Source: Paraburkholderia sp. (GTDB taxonomy: Bacteria > Pseudomonadota > Gammaproteobacteria > Burkholderiales > Burkholderiaceae). From it: 64,000 bases of DNA. The notes under the pieces are model-generated. The model worked only from the letters and a program-made list of their open reading frames with translations. It was not told the origin of the DNA and did no database searches. Below are positions 27,058 to 35,098 of this stretch, one piece after another (the first letter of the stretch is position 1; every line of letters starts with the position of its first letter). The position numbers were made by a program, and so were the translations under genes. The stretch is taken from NCBI GenBank assembly GCA_004322045.1, contig SCRN01000010.1, positions 1-64,000 on the forward strand, given 5' to 3'.

Positions 27058-28083
27058 TTACGCCTGATGCTCGATTTCAGAATGTTCCGGATTGAATTCG
27101 CCTAGGCAAAGCGGATTGAGCGCCCGAATTTCCTCCGTCATGAAATCGACGAACACGCGAATGCGCGACGGCAAGTTCTGTCGACAGAGATAGCAGATGT
27201 AGTGGCCGCGGTCGTCGGGCACATACCGCCTCAACGCCATGACCAGCTCATTGCGCGCGATGTAATCGCATATCTGATAACCAGGCATCTGGGCAATGCC
27301 GCGACCTTCCATGACTGCCTGCAATACCAGGTCTGGGTCATTGAAAGTCAATCTGGCGGTGGGCAAGTACTTTCGCATATGGCCGTCGACCTTGAAATCC
27401 CACTCGAAGACGCGACCGTTGAATCTCAAGTTGATGCAGTCGTGCTGCGCCAGATCTTCCAGCGTAGAGGGCAGGCCCCGCTCCTCCGCATAGCCACGGG
27501 ATGCGCACAGTATCATCTGCATCGGAATCAACTGTTTCGCGATGATGCTGGAATCCTCGATACACCCGTCGCGAAACGCGACGTCGATTTGTTCAGCGGC
27601 AAAATCGGCTGCCCTATCGTCCAGCAGCAGGTCGACCGCAATATCGGGGTAGGCCTCGGAAAACCTTAAAAGCAGCGGCGCGACCACCTTGCGTCCAAAC
27701 CCTACGGTCGAGCAGACGCGCAGGAAGCCACGAGGCGGACCCTGGCGCAGGTCCAGCATATCGTTCATTGCCTCGACGATTTGGCTCACGCCCTGGTTGC
27801 AGTTCTCGAAGAACCGCTCGCCTTCTTGAGTCAGATTGGTCGACCGTGTGGTTCGCAGAAACAGGCGAGTGCTGAGTTGCGTTTCGAGCTTCTGGACATT
27901 TCGACAGACCGCCGAGCGCCCGACCCCCAATCGCTCCGCCGCTTTCGCGAAGCTTCCTTCGGTCGCGACCGCCATGAACGCGATGATTCCCGCATAGCTC
28001 GTCGCGAAGCAGGTAGACAAGGCGTCGGCGCTATTGGGCAAGCCGACGCGAAAACCTCGCTGCGATATGTCCGATTGATCCAT
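27058..28083 (-). CDS. LysR-family regulator (paralogue 2 of 2)
   Basis: About 341 residues with the helix-turn-helix IAFMAVATEGSFAKAAERLG and GRSAVCRNVQKLETQLSTRL, and a substrate-binding domain starting FLRVCSTVGFGRKVVAPLLL. It is paralogous along its whole length to the regulator at 19802-20821. Here it is divergent from the second ohr-like gene at 28569, with a 485-bp spacer. ATG 28083 is preferred; a GTG four codons earlier is in frame. Probable control of the neighbouring ohr gene is inferred from arrangement. Confidence 0.92.
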   Translation of the reverse strand: MDQSDISQRGFRVGLPNSADALSTCFATSYAGIIAFMAVATEGSFAKAAERLGVGRSAVCRNVQKLETQLSTRLFLRTTRSTNLTQEGERFFENCNQGVSQIVEAMNDMLDLRQGPPRGFLRVCSTVGFGRKVVAPLLLRFSEAYPDIAVDLLLDDRAADFAAEQIDVAFRDGCIEDSSIIAKQLIPMQMILCASRGYAEERGLPSTLEDLAQHDCINLRFNGRVFEWDFKVDGHMRKYLPTARLTFNDPDLVLQAVMEGRGIAQMPGYQICDYIARNELVMALRRYVPDDRGHYICYLCRQNLPSRIRVFVDFMTEEIRALNPLCLGEFNPEHSEIEHQA

Positions 28084-28568
28084 TGATGGCCCCACTGGTG
28101 GCGCATGAACGCGTGAGCCGTCTTGGGTGCCCGTACTCGGTCCGGCACCGATAACGACTGCCTCGAAACAGCGATGAGGGGGCGGTCATGGAAACAACGC
28201 CTGGAATCCGGCCTTGTCCAGTGTAGCACTCGACCATCGAAAGATATTCACCGCCGGCCGATCTTTCCTCCCGGCGAGCGCGGCAGGTTTTCATCAGATC
28301 ATTTCGATTGGCGCAAAATAGGCAACACCATGCGTCCCGGAACGGCGCTACCGTGCGCAAGCTGCTCTGATTTACGATGGACACGGGTGGTCGCATCGAC
28401 CGATCCGAGCGGCTTCGACCAGCAGATTGCCGCACGCCTTATCCGATCGATCGTTCCATGCAATGATTCCGTCACTTCTCGCCGGTGCCCGCCGGTCGGA
28501 CGCAAGCTTGGACGTTGCGTGACAGGTCACTAGTTAGGAACGGGCGTCACTGAACTCGAGCGTGCCTC
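28084..28568. other. Divergent intergenic region between LysR paralogue 2 and ohr paralogue 2
   Basis: About 485 bp with no convincing gene. It must hold the promoters of both genes. A TAGTTAGGA sequence at 28531-28539, about 30 bp before ohr, equals a half of the 21-bp palindrome at 9824, but is unpaired here. No T-N11-A LysR box was singled out with confidence. Confidence 0.45.
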
Positions 28569-29069
28569 ATGGACGACAAGAAATTGCAATCTCCCCCGCT
28601 TTCTCTCCTCGATCGGTATCGCGGCCGGGATTTTCAGCCGCTGTATACGACGACAGTCACGGTTTCCGGTGGCGAGACGGGACACGGCCGCGCATCCGGC
28701 GTTGCGCGTTCGGACGACGGCAACCTTGTCGTGGAACTGCGGCTGCCTACCGAAATGGGCGGGCCCGGTGACGGGACCAATCCCGAGCAATTATTCGCAG
28801 CGGGCTTTGCCTCTTGCTTCCACGGGGCGTTGAACCTGCTCGGGAAACGCGCCGCAGTGGATATCAGCGATATGGTCGTGGCAGTGCAGGTTTCGTTTGG
28901 CCGCGATCCCATGGACGGAGGTTACGCATTGGTCATCGATCTTCGCGTCCGGATGCCGGGCGTTGATCGCTCCGTGGCGGAAGAGATGGTTCGAACTGCA
29001 GAGCGGTTGTGCCCGTATGCAAAGATGGCTAGACAAGGGACGGTCAACATCGTGACCGTTGTCGACTGA
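28569..29069 (+). CDS. Ohr/OsmC-family organic hydroperoxide reductase (paralogue 2 of 2)
   Basis: 166 residues. It has the same N-terminal PPLSLLDRYRGRDFQPLY extension as paralogue 1, then the Cys-bearing FAAGFASCFHGAL and ERLCPYAKMARQG. Both Ohr cysteines are therefore kept. The two copies share the GGETGHGRASGVARSDDG / GGDAGHGRASGIARSDDG block, so they are recent relatives rather than independent Ohr lineages. It is divergent from LysR paralogue 2 and convergent with the NDH-2-like operon. Confidence 0.9.
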   Translation: MDDKKLQSPPLSLLDRYRGRDFQPLYTTTVTVSGGETGHGRASGVARSDDGNLVVELRLPTEMGGPGDGTNPEQLFAAGFASCFHGALNLLGKRAAVDISDMVVAVQVSFGRDPMDGGYALVIDLRVRMPGVDRSVAEEMVRTAERLCPYAKMARQGTVNIVTVVD

Positions 29070-29185
29070 CTAAGCGCCCATCGGGCGGCAGCAGCGTGCG
29101 ATTGTCTGCGCAAGACGTTCATCGCTACCGCCGCCGAAGGTGAGCAAGGTGCATTGCTCACTGCAACAGATCATGCGCGGATGTC

Positions 29186-30394
29186 CTAGCTGCCGGAAGG
29201 CAGCGGGTTACCCGCGGCCAAAGCCTCGGTACGATTGGGCGCCGGCGGGTAGATCCACTGGGTATTGATCAGCTGTTTTCGGGCCTTGCCTTCCGCGTGC
29301 GTCAGTTTGATCTGCCGATCCCAACCTTCGGAGTAAACAGCGCCCCAATCGCCCAGGTCCAGGCAAGTCGCATAGAAGGGCTGCCTATATTCCAGCGTCG
29401 GCACGCCGATCAAATCCGCAGCGACATTGTGGCCGCCGAATTGCCCCATCACGATAGCGTGCTGACAGGACATCAATGCGTAGTGCCCGTCATCGTCGGT
29501 ACGCGCGTGCGCGACATCGCCTGCGACGAATACATTAGGCGCTTCGGCCACACGAAGATCAGGTGTCACTTCGATACGCCCAAGGGGATCGAGCCGCGAG
29601 GAGACTTGCGCCGCCAGCGAGCTGGCACGCATCCCGCCCGCCCAGATCACGGTCCTAGCGTCGATCCAGGTACCCGACTCCGTGCGAACCCCATCTGCGT
29701 CGACCGATACGGCCCGAGATCCGAGCACGGCTTCAATGCCCAGCGTGTCAAAGGCTGCAGAGACATGCGGCCGGGGATTGGGACCGAGATCGGGACCGAT
29801 GTCGTCCTGCGAGCCGATCACGACGACACGAATCGCGGCGTCGGCGCCGAACAACGCGCGCATTCGCTTCGGCAGTTCAGTCGCGACCTCGATGCCTGTG
29901 AAGCCGCACCCGACGACGGCAACCGTGTTGCGCTCCGGTGAATCCGGCAGCGTCGCGAGCGCTGCGAAGTGGCGATCGAGCGCTGTTGCATCGTCGACAC
30001 AATCGACAGAAAAAGCATGCTCCATGAGCCCTGGGACCGGCGGCCTGCTCAATTTGCTGCCACTCGTCAATAACAAGCGGTCGTATGCAAGCGAACGCTC
30101 GAGTCCATCGGGCGCTACCACGCGCACCGTGTTGTCATGAACGGAGATCGTTTGGACGCTGCCTTCGAGAAACCTCACGCCGATGGCGTCGAGCAGCGGC
30201 AGCAGCGGCGCGACCATTCGCTGCGGCTCGCTTTCGTAAAGGCGCGGGCGAATCTGCAATTCCGGTTTCGGGGAGATCAGGGTGATTTCGACATCACTGT
30301 TTCTCACGCCCGCTGCGTCGAGCACGCGAGCCGCGCCCAATGCGCCCCATACTCCCGCGAAACCGGCGCCCACTATCAAAATCTTCTGCGACAT
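29186..30394 (-). CDS. Type II NADH dehydrogenase-like FAD/NAD(P) oxidoreductase
   Basis: 402 residues from ATG 30394. The N-terminal FAD-binding motif is KILIVGAGFAGVWGALGAAR; the NAD(P)-binding motif is VAVVGCGFTGIEVATELP near residue 160; and the second FAD motif NVFVAGDVAHA near residue 300 is typical of the NDH-2 / ferredoxin-reductase-like family. There is no obvious C-terminal membrane anchor, so assignment to respiratory NDH-2 rather than another flavin quinone or disulfide reductase is tentative. Last gene of a three-gene operon behind the AhpD-like and cupin genes. Confidence 0.85.
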   Translation of the reverse strand: MSQKILIVGAGFAGVWGALGAARVLDAAGVRNSDVEITLISPKPELQIRPRLYESEPQRMVAPLLPLLDAIGVRFLEGSVQTISVHDNTVRVVAPDGLERSLAYDRLLLTSGSKLSRPPVPGLMEHAFSVDCVDDATALDRHFAALATLPDSPERNTVAVVGCGFTGIEVATELPKRMRALFGADAAIRVVVIGSQDDIGPDLGPNPRPHVSAAFDTLGIEAVLGSRAVSVDADGVRTESGTWIDARTVIWAGGMRASSLAAQVSSRLDPLGRIEVTPDLRVAEAPNVFVAGDVAHARTDDDGHYALMSCQHAIVMGQFGGHNVAADLIGVPTLEYRQPFYATCLDLGDWGAVYSEGWDRQIKLTHAEGKARKQLINTQWIYPPAPNRTEALAAGNPLPSGS

Positions 30395-30499
30395 GATCGT
30401 TGCCCTCAATTGAAAAACGACGAATTCGGCGGTGGGCGCCGAACGCATCGCGCCGGGCGCCTAACCCCGATAACCCACGGTGCCGCGGCACGCACGCAG

Positions 30500-30907
30500 C
30501 TACTTCTCGGGCACGAGCACGGGAGCGCCCTTGTCCTTCAGAAGCAGCACGATGAACTTTGCAGGTTGGGTTTGGCTTGCGTTGCGCCCGACCGTATGCA
30601 CATCGTTCGGACCTTCATAGAAGGTCTGTCCGGGCATCAGCGTGACTTCCTTGCCGCCCTTGACCTGCATCACAATCGATCCCTCCACCACATAAATAAA
30701 GCCGTGCGCATGATGCCGGTGGACAGGATCGACGGCCCCCGGGGGATAGGTCACCTCAATCATCAGCGCTTCTTTTCCTGGATAATCGTCAAGCGGCTTT
30801 TTCATCAATGGGGTCACGACGGCTTCGGGGGCCGCCGCATGAGCCACGCCGATCGCCAAGCCCCCGGCGATGAGCATTGCGATTGCGGTGTTCTTCAGTC
30901 GAAACAT
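30500..30907 (-). CDS. Secreted cupin-domain protein
   Basis: 135 residues. The signal peptide (LKNTAIAMLIAGGLAIGVAHA) is followed by a single cupin: motif 1 PGAVDPVHRHHAHGFIYVVEG carries the His cluster (given here as its parts VHRHHAHGF and IYVVEG), and motif 2 is PGQTFYEGPNDVHTVGRN. This is typical of small periplasmic metal-binding cupins. It lies between the AhpD-like gene and the flavoprotein gene with about 70-105 bp spacing. The ATG at 30907 is chosen because the signal peptide begins there. Confidence 0.87.
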   Translation of the reverse strand: MFRLKNTAIAMLIAGGLAIGVAHAAAPEAVVTPLMKKPLDDYPGKEALMIEVTYPPGAVDPVHRHHAHGFIYVVEGSIVMQVKGGKEVTLMPGQTFYEGPNDVHTVGRNASQTQPAKFIVLLLKDKGAPVLVPEK

Positions 30908-30976
30908 GGTGTGCCTTCCAGATGGCGTGGCCCGCACGCTCGGTACGAAGATGAAAGGAGGGATGACCTAAATGGC

Positions 30977-31456
30977 TCAGGCCAGATTCGCCTTGTCGAG
31001 GCCGAATGCTTTGTCGGCCGAACCCGGTACGGTCCTGCACGCGATGTTCGCCCGATTCCAGGCGTTGATGGCCATCACTTCGTAGGTCAGATCCGAGAGT
31101 TCCTTCTCCGAGAACTGCGTGCGCACGTGCTCGTAGATGTCATCGGGCACGCCATGCTCGGCCAGTTTGGTCAAGGCCTCGGCCCATGCGAGCGCGGCGC
31201 GCTCACGCGGCGCGAAGAGCGGCGATTCACGCCAGATCACAAGATGATGCAGACGCAGTTCGCGCTCGCCGTGCAAGCGCGCTTCCTTGACGTGCATGTC
31301 GACGCAAAAGCCGCAGCCATTGATTTGCGACGCCCGGACCGAGACGAGATCGCGGATTGATTCTTCGATGGCGCTGTCCTTCAGCTGATTGCTGAATTCG
31401 AGAAGCTTCTTGAAAAGCTGCGGCGATTGCTGAATGTAGTTGATACGCTGGCTCAT
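30977..31456 (-). CDS. AhpD-like / carboxymuconolactone decarboxylase-family peroxidase
   Basis: 159 residues, all helical. The AhpD-type redox motif Cys48-x-x-Cys51-x-x-x-His55 is complete in INGCGFCVDMHVKEA, preceded by LVSVRASQ. The family includes alkylhydroperoxidase-like proteins working in thiol peroxide reduction. It heads the operon with a cupin and a flavin oxidoreductase, immediately beyond the second ohr module, which fits a peroxide-defence role for the whole block. Confidence 0.9.
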   Translation of the reverse strand: MSQRINYIQQSPQLFKKLLEFSNQLKDSAIEESIRDLVSVRASQINGCGFCVDMHVKEARLHGERELRLHHLVIWRESPLFAPRERAALAWAEALTKLAEHGVPDDIYEHVRTQFSEKELSDLTYEVMAINAWNRANIACRTVPGSADKAFGLDKANLA

Positions 31457-31658
31457 GATTTCTCCTGGCTACGACGGTGAGCACCCGCGCTTGACGGGTG
31501 CCGCTAGCGGCGATGCACCGCATGAAGCCATAGTAGGACGACGCTGCCAGGCGCGGTAGACACGCCAACGGGATCACGGTGTTGCCCTTACGGCACCAAT
31601 CGAGCGCACTCGGGCGCGGGCATTGCGCATTGCGCATACCGCCAGCGGAGCGATGCCT

Positions 31659-33797
31659 TCAGCACGGGAAATCCCCGTCCGAAAAGAGCTTGCCGAGCTT
31701 GTCGTATTCGCGTTTGACCGCCTTCACGAGGTGATTCATCTTGATGTTGGTGCCGTCCTCGGCAGCAAGAAACGCCGCGCCGATGGCCGCGTTGCGGATA
31801 TGGCCCCCTGCAATCGCCGCTTTGTCCGCCAATACTTGCAAATCGACATCGGGATCTAGCCGAACATCCGCAGGGAATATCTGCTTCCACAACTTGAGCC
31901 GGTCCTCGCTCGTCGGAAACGGAAATTCAATCATGACGCGAAAGCGCCGTAGAAATGCCTTGTCGATATTTCCCAACAAGTTCGTCGACAAGATCGCGAG
32001 CCCCGGATACGTCTCTATACGCTGCAACAAGAAACCGACTTGCAGGTTGGCAAAGCGGTCGTGCGAATCTTTCGACTCGTTGCGCTTGCTAAAGAGCCCC
32101 TCGGCCTCGTCGAACAGCAATACGACGTTCAACGCCTCGGCTCTGACGAACAGTTTCTCGATGTTTTGCTCCGTTTCGCCGATGTATTTGCTGAGGATCG
32201 TCGAAAGATCGACGCGGTACAGCGGCAACGAAAGCTCATTCGCAATGATCGAGGAAGCCATCGTTTTACCCGTGCCCGGCGGTCCATGAAGCAACACGCA
32301 CAGGTTCGCGATCCCAGGATACTTGGCGCCGAACCCCCATTCGTCGATCACTTGCGGCCGGTAACGCATTTGCCCCAGCACTTCGTGCAGCAGCGTCATC
32401 GTGCGCTCGGGCGCGACGAGGTCGGACATCCGATATGGCGTGTCCACACGTTTGGCGACGCCGATCGGCTGGTCCTCGGCCGCCGCGCGGCATGCGTCCC
32501 ATAGCACCGGGTCGATGTGCTCGTCCGCGCTCAACGCGCGTCGCGCCGCGACTGCATCGACGACGGACGCGATACGCGCTTCGGAAAACGCATAGGCACC
32601 TGCAATCGCGGTCAGCAGTGCGTCATCAAGGGGCAGGTCGTAATAGGCGGCGTGCTTTTTCCAAGCTAGCTTGCGCAATGCGGGGGTGGATGCGGGCACA
32701 CGGATCTGAAACAATCGCACGCCTTGCTGCCGCACGTTCGCTACCGCGTCCGCGATACGACGAGCGGGGCCGTTCAAGAGGACAACGTATGCGTTCGCCT
32801 TTAGCAGCGACTGCAGCGTGCTGTCGAATAAATCGATCTGATCGCGTTCGTCGTTGCCTACCAACGCGTCGCTGTTTGTCAACAGCAGAATTTGCGTGCA
32901 TAGCGCGGCGTCGCGGCCTGCCGTGCGTAGTTGCTGCTGCAGCGTGGCAAGCCGTTGATCGACGCTCTGGTATGTCCAGCGAATGAATCGAGCATCCAAT
33001 TGCGCGATGCCGTAGCCGAGGTTCGCGAACGCCGCGGCGGCCAATGCACCGGCAAGCGTCGTGTCGTCCGACTCGATATGCAGGACGATCGTGCCGAACC
33101 GCGCGTTCGGGGCGCAGCAGATGTCGCCGAAGCGCTGCATTTGCGCTTTTACGGTTTCGTGGACGATCAGGTCGTTTAAACCTCGATCCGCGATGATGTC
33201 TGTCGTGATGTAATCGCCCACTCGAGGTTGAGGTGCGGCCAGGCCGAGCAAGTAAGCGGTCAGCGCTGAGGCCAGGCGGTAGCCGCCGTCGAGTGTCGAT
33301 ACATTGACATCGGCTAGTTCGATCAGTTGGTGATGGCATAGCGGGCTGTCGGCGAATAGGCAGCCGCCGATGTCGCCGAGTAAATGAGTGGCGGTTTTGA
33401 GCGATGTATTCCGTGGGGGCGCTGGGGTTGCACTGGTATCTTCGGCGGTGGTGTCGGCTTCTTCCAGCGAGTGAGTGAGTGCTGCGAACGCATCGGAGAT
33501 CGAATGGTCGGTTTCCACCATCAGTGCAAGCGCCAGGAGCTGCACGTCGCGTGCGTCGAGGTGGAATACGAGCGCGACATGAGCGAGCGGGATGAAGATC
33601 TCGGATTTGACTGTGGCGGCCATGCGGGCGGCGATGATGCGCCAGGAGGAGGGGTCGCCGGGGAAGGATCCGTCGATCGATTCGGGGAACGCATAACGGG
33701 ATTGCGCGACCAGAGAGTCGACGAAACCGCGGAGGTCGTCGAGGAAGGCGGCGTTGTCGAGGTAGCGACGGGGTGGTTCCGTCGAGCGATCTGTCAT
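31659..33797 (-). CDS. CIS-associated AAA+ ATPase (Afp15/Pvc15-like)
   Basis: About 712 residues. A long N-terminal region of about 480 residues precedes the AAA+ core: Walker A GPPGTGKT near residue 505, Walker B VVLLFDEAEG near 560, sensor-1 AILSTNLLGNID, and arginine-finger-like LRRFRVMIEFPFPT. A winged/helical C-terminus (GGHIRNAAIGAAFLAAEDG) is typical of the ATPase that accompanies extracellular contractile injection systems, where it helps particle assembly. ATG 33797 is chosen because homology with the decayed copy at 34.7 kb starts there; in-frame starts exist up to TTG 33911. It lies 1.3 kb past the fibre gene, behind a GNAT gene. Confidence 0.88.
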   Translation of the reverse strand: MTDRSTEPPRRYLDNAAFLDDLRGFVDSLVAQSRYAFPESIDGSFPGDPSSWRIIAARMAATVKSEIFIPLAHVALVFHLDARDVQLLALALMVETDHSISDAFAALTHSLEEADTTAEDTSATPAPPRNTSLKTATHLLGDIGGCLFADSPLCHHQLIELADVNVSTLDGGYRLASALTAYLLGLAAPQPRVGDYITTDIIADRGLNDLIVHETVKAQMQRFGDICCAPNARFGTIVLHIESDDTTLAGALAAAAFANLGYGIAQLDARFIRWTYQSVDQRLATLQQQLRTAGRDAALCTQILLLTNSDALVGNDERDQIDLFDSTLQSLLKANAYVVLLNGPARRIADAVANVRQQGVRLFQIRVPASTPALRKLAWKKHAAYYDLPLDDALLTAIAGAYAFSEARIASVVDAVAARRALSADEHIDPVLWDACRAAAEDQPIGVAKRVDTPYRMSDLVAPERTMTLLHEVLGQMRYRPQVIDEWGFGAKYPGIANLCVLLHGPPGTGKTMASSIIANELSLPLYRVDLSTILSKYIGETEQNIEKLFVRAEALNVVLLFDEAEGLFSKRNESKDSHDRFANLQVGFLLQRIETYPGLAILSTNLLGNIDKAFLRRFRVMIEFPFPTSEDRLKLWKQIFPADVRLDPDVDLQVLADKAAIAGGHIRNAAIGAAFLAAEDGTNIKMNHLVKAVKREYDKLGKLFSDGDFPC

Positions 33798-34093
33798 CAC
33801 AAGCAAGTCCGTTGCTCGGTTTTGCATTGCACGTGGTCGAGCGCCGTACATCGCCATTCGGGACCACGTCGTCTGTGTATCCACTCTTCTTGAGAGGGTG
33901 AGACTTGTCAATGAAACGGCGCGGTTTCGCGGTGGAGCGCTGGGGGTTGCGGTGCTTCGTCTTGCTATCTAAGACATAGGAGGAGTGCTTCTGCTCTAAC
34001 GTATCCGCTAGCCATTGCGAAAGGCTTCAATCGAGGTCATTCATGTCCGCTCGCTCTCTCGCTGGCGTCTTATTCGGCAGATTGGATTCGTGT

Positions 34094-34618
34094 CTAGCTA
34101 CCGCGGAGATCGTCTCGTACGAGACGATAACGTTCGTAACGCTTGCCGTCGCTCGAATCGTAGCTTACCCACTTCATTCCGAGCTTTTCGGCTACCCGTA
34201 GCGAGGCATGGTTATCAGCATCAATATCGGCGATGATGCGCGGCAGCCGCACCGTTTCGAACGCGTGCACCACGACCGCTTTGGCGGCTTCGATTGCGAT
34301 GCCTCGCCCCCACGCCGAACGAACCAGCCGCCAACCGATTTCAACGTCGGGCCCCTCACCGTGATCAGGAATCAGCAAGACCCAGCCGATGAAACGTTCC
34401 GGGTCGCTGCGCTCGCGAATGCTCCAATAGCCGAGGCCGGGCGGGTATCGACGGGTGATCCGATATTCGACGAATTGCCTGTGCGCGACAGGGTCATGCC
34501 AAGGCCCGGCGATATAACGCGTGACCTCGGGATCCCGATCCATTTCGAGGCAGGCTTCGAGATCGTCTAGTGTGCGCTCTCGGATCAAGAGGCGGGAGGT
34601 GTCGAGCGGTGGGAGCAT
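34094..34618 (-). CDS. GNAT N-acetyltransferase (RimJ/RimL type)
   Basis: 174 residues beginning PLDTSRLLIRERTLDDLEA, with PERFIGWVLLI, the acetyl-CoA loop RSAWGRGIAIEAAKAVVVHAF (given as RSAWGRGIAIEAAKA), and the C-terminal IIADIDADNHASLRVAEKLG and KWVSYDS. This is the RimJ/RimL-like subgroup acting on N-termini or small amines. It is inserted between the fibre and ATPase genes of the injection system and is not known as a part of such particles, so it is probably a passenger gene. Confidence 0.9.
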   Translation of the reverse strand: MLPPLDTSRLLIRERTLDDLEACLEMDRDPEVTRYIAGPWHDPVAHRQFVEYRITRRYPPGLGYWSIRERSDPERFIGWVLLIPDHGEGPDVEIGWRLVRSAWGRGIAIEAAKAVVVHAFETVRLPRIIADIDADNHASLRVAEKLGMKWVSYDSSDGKRYERYRLVRDDLRGS

Positions 34619-35098
34619 GGAAGGCGACGGTGATGCTTAATCGTTAGCCATTATGCAGGCAAAACGCATCTGTGCAAAAGCGCCCCTGGTCCGCACCGCG
34701 ACCGCGGGAGCAGAGAATGGAGAAACCACGAATGTCGTCGACGAGGGCTGCGTTGTCGGGATAGCGACGAGTCGGTTCGGTGGAAGATGATCTACGGTTA
34801 GATGCATATTTTGAAATAAAGAGGATCGGCGCGTTGTATCAAAATGTGCATGATCGCCTGATCTACGACCGTTGGTCGCTACAGAAAATCGCAATCTGAC
34901 TCAAGCTCATGTACCGCAATGACGCAAAGACAACGCGAAACTCCAATGACGCACGAGAAAACCAGCATCGCAAAAGATATCTCTGATCATCCCGTGTTTA
35001 CACACAACTGGATTCCTAATATGTACTGTCACACCTATTTCGTTGTCGCCCCCCGGCATCAAACGCCGCATTGACAGCCGATGACATTTCAACAGCCG
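34619..35098. other. AT-richer interval between the GNAT gene and the fibre gene
   Basis: About 480 bp without an intact gene and with lower GC than the flanks, continuous with the low-GC 3' end of the fibre gene. It contains the decayed ATPase fragment at 34722-34792 and otherwise nothing recognisable. It looks like a scar of recombination at the fibre tip. Confidence 0.55.
34722..34792 (-). pseudogene. Decayed fragment of a second CIS ATPase gene (5' end)
   Basis: Read on the minus strand it encodes SSTEPTRRYPDNAALVDDIR plus GF. This matches STEPPRRYLDNAAFLDDLR plus GF near the N-terminus of the ATPase at 31659-33797, with many silent-type differences in the DNA. Similarity starts near codon 3 of the ATPase and fades after GF. 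There is no start codon in frame and no continuation, so it is a remnant. It suggests a duplicated or replaced ATPase gene. Confidence 0.7.

Noticed and set aside
28531-28539. TAGTTAGGA upstream of ohr as a second copy of the 9824 operator
   Set aside because: Only one half-site is present, with no inverted partner. A nine-base match can occur by chance in this window.
33906-33911. TTGACA as -35 box of the CIS ATPase gene
   Set aside because: No acceptable -10 lies 16-18 bp downstream. It also falls within possible in-frame starts, so it was not annotated.
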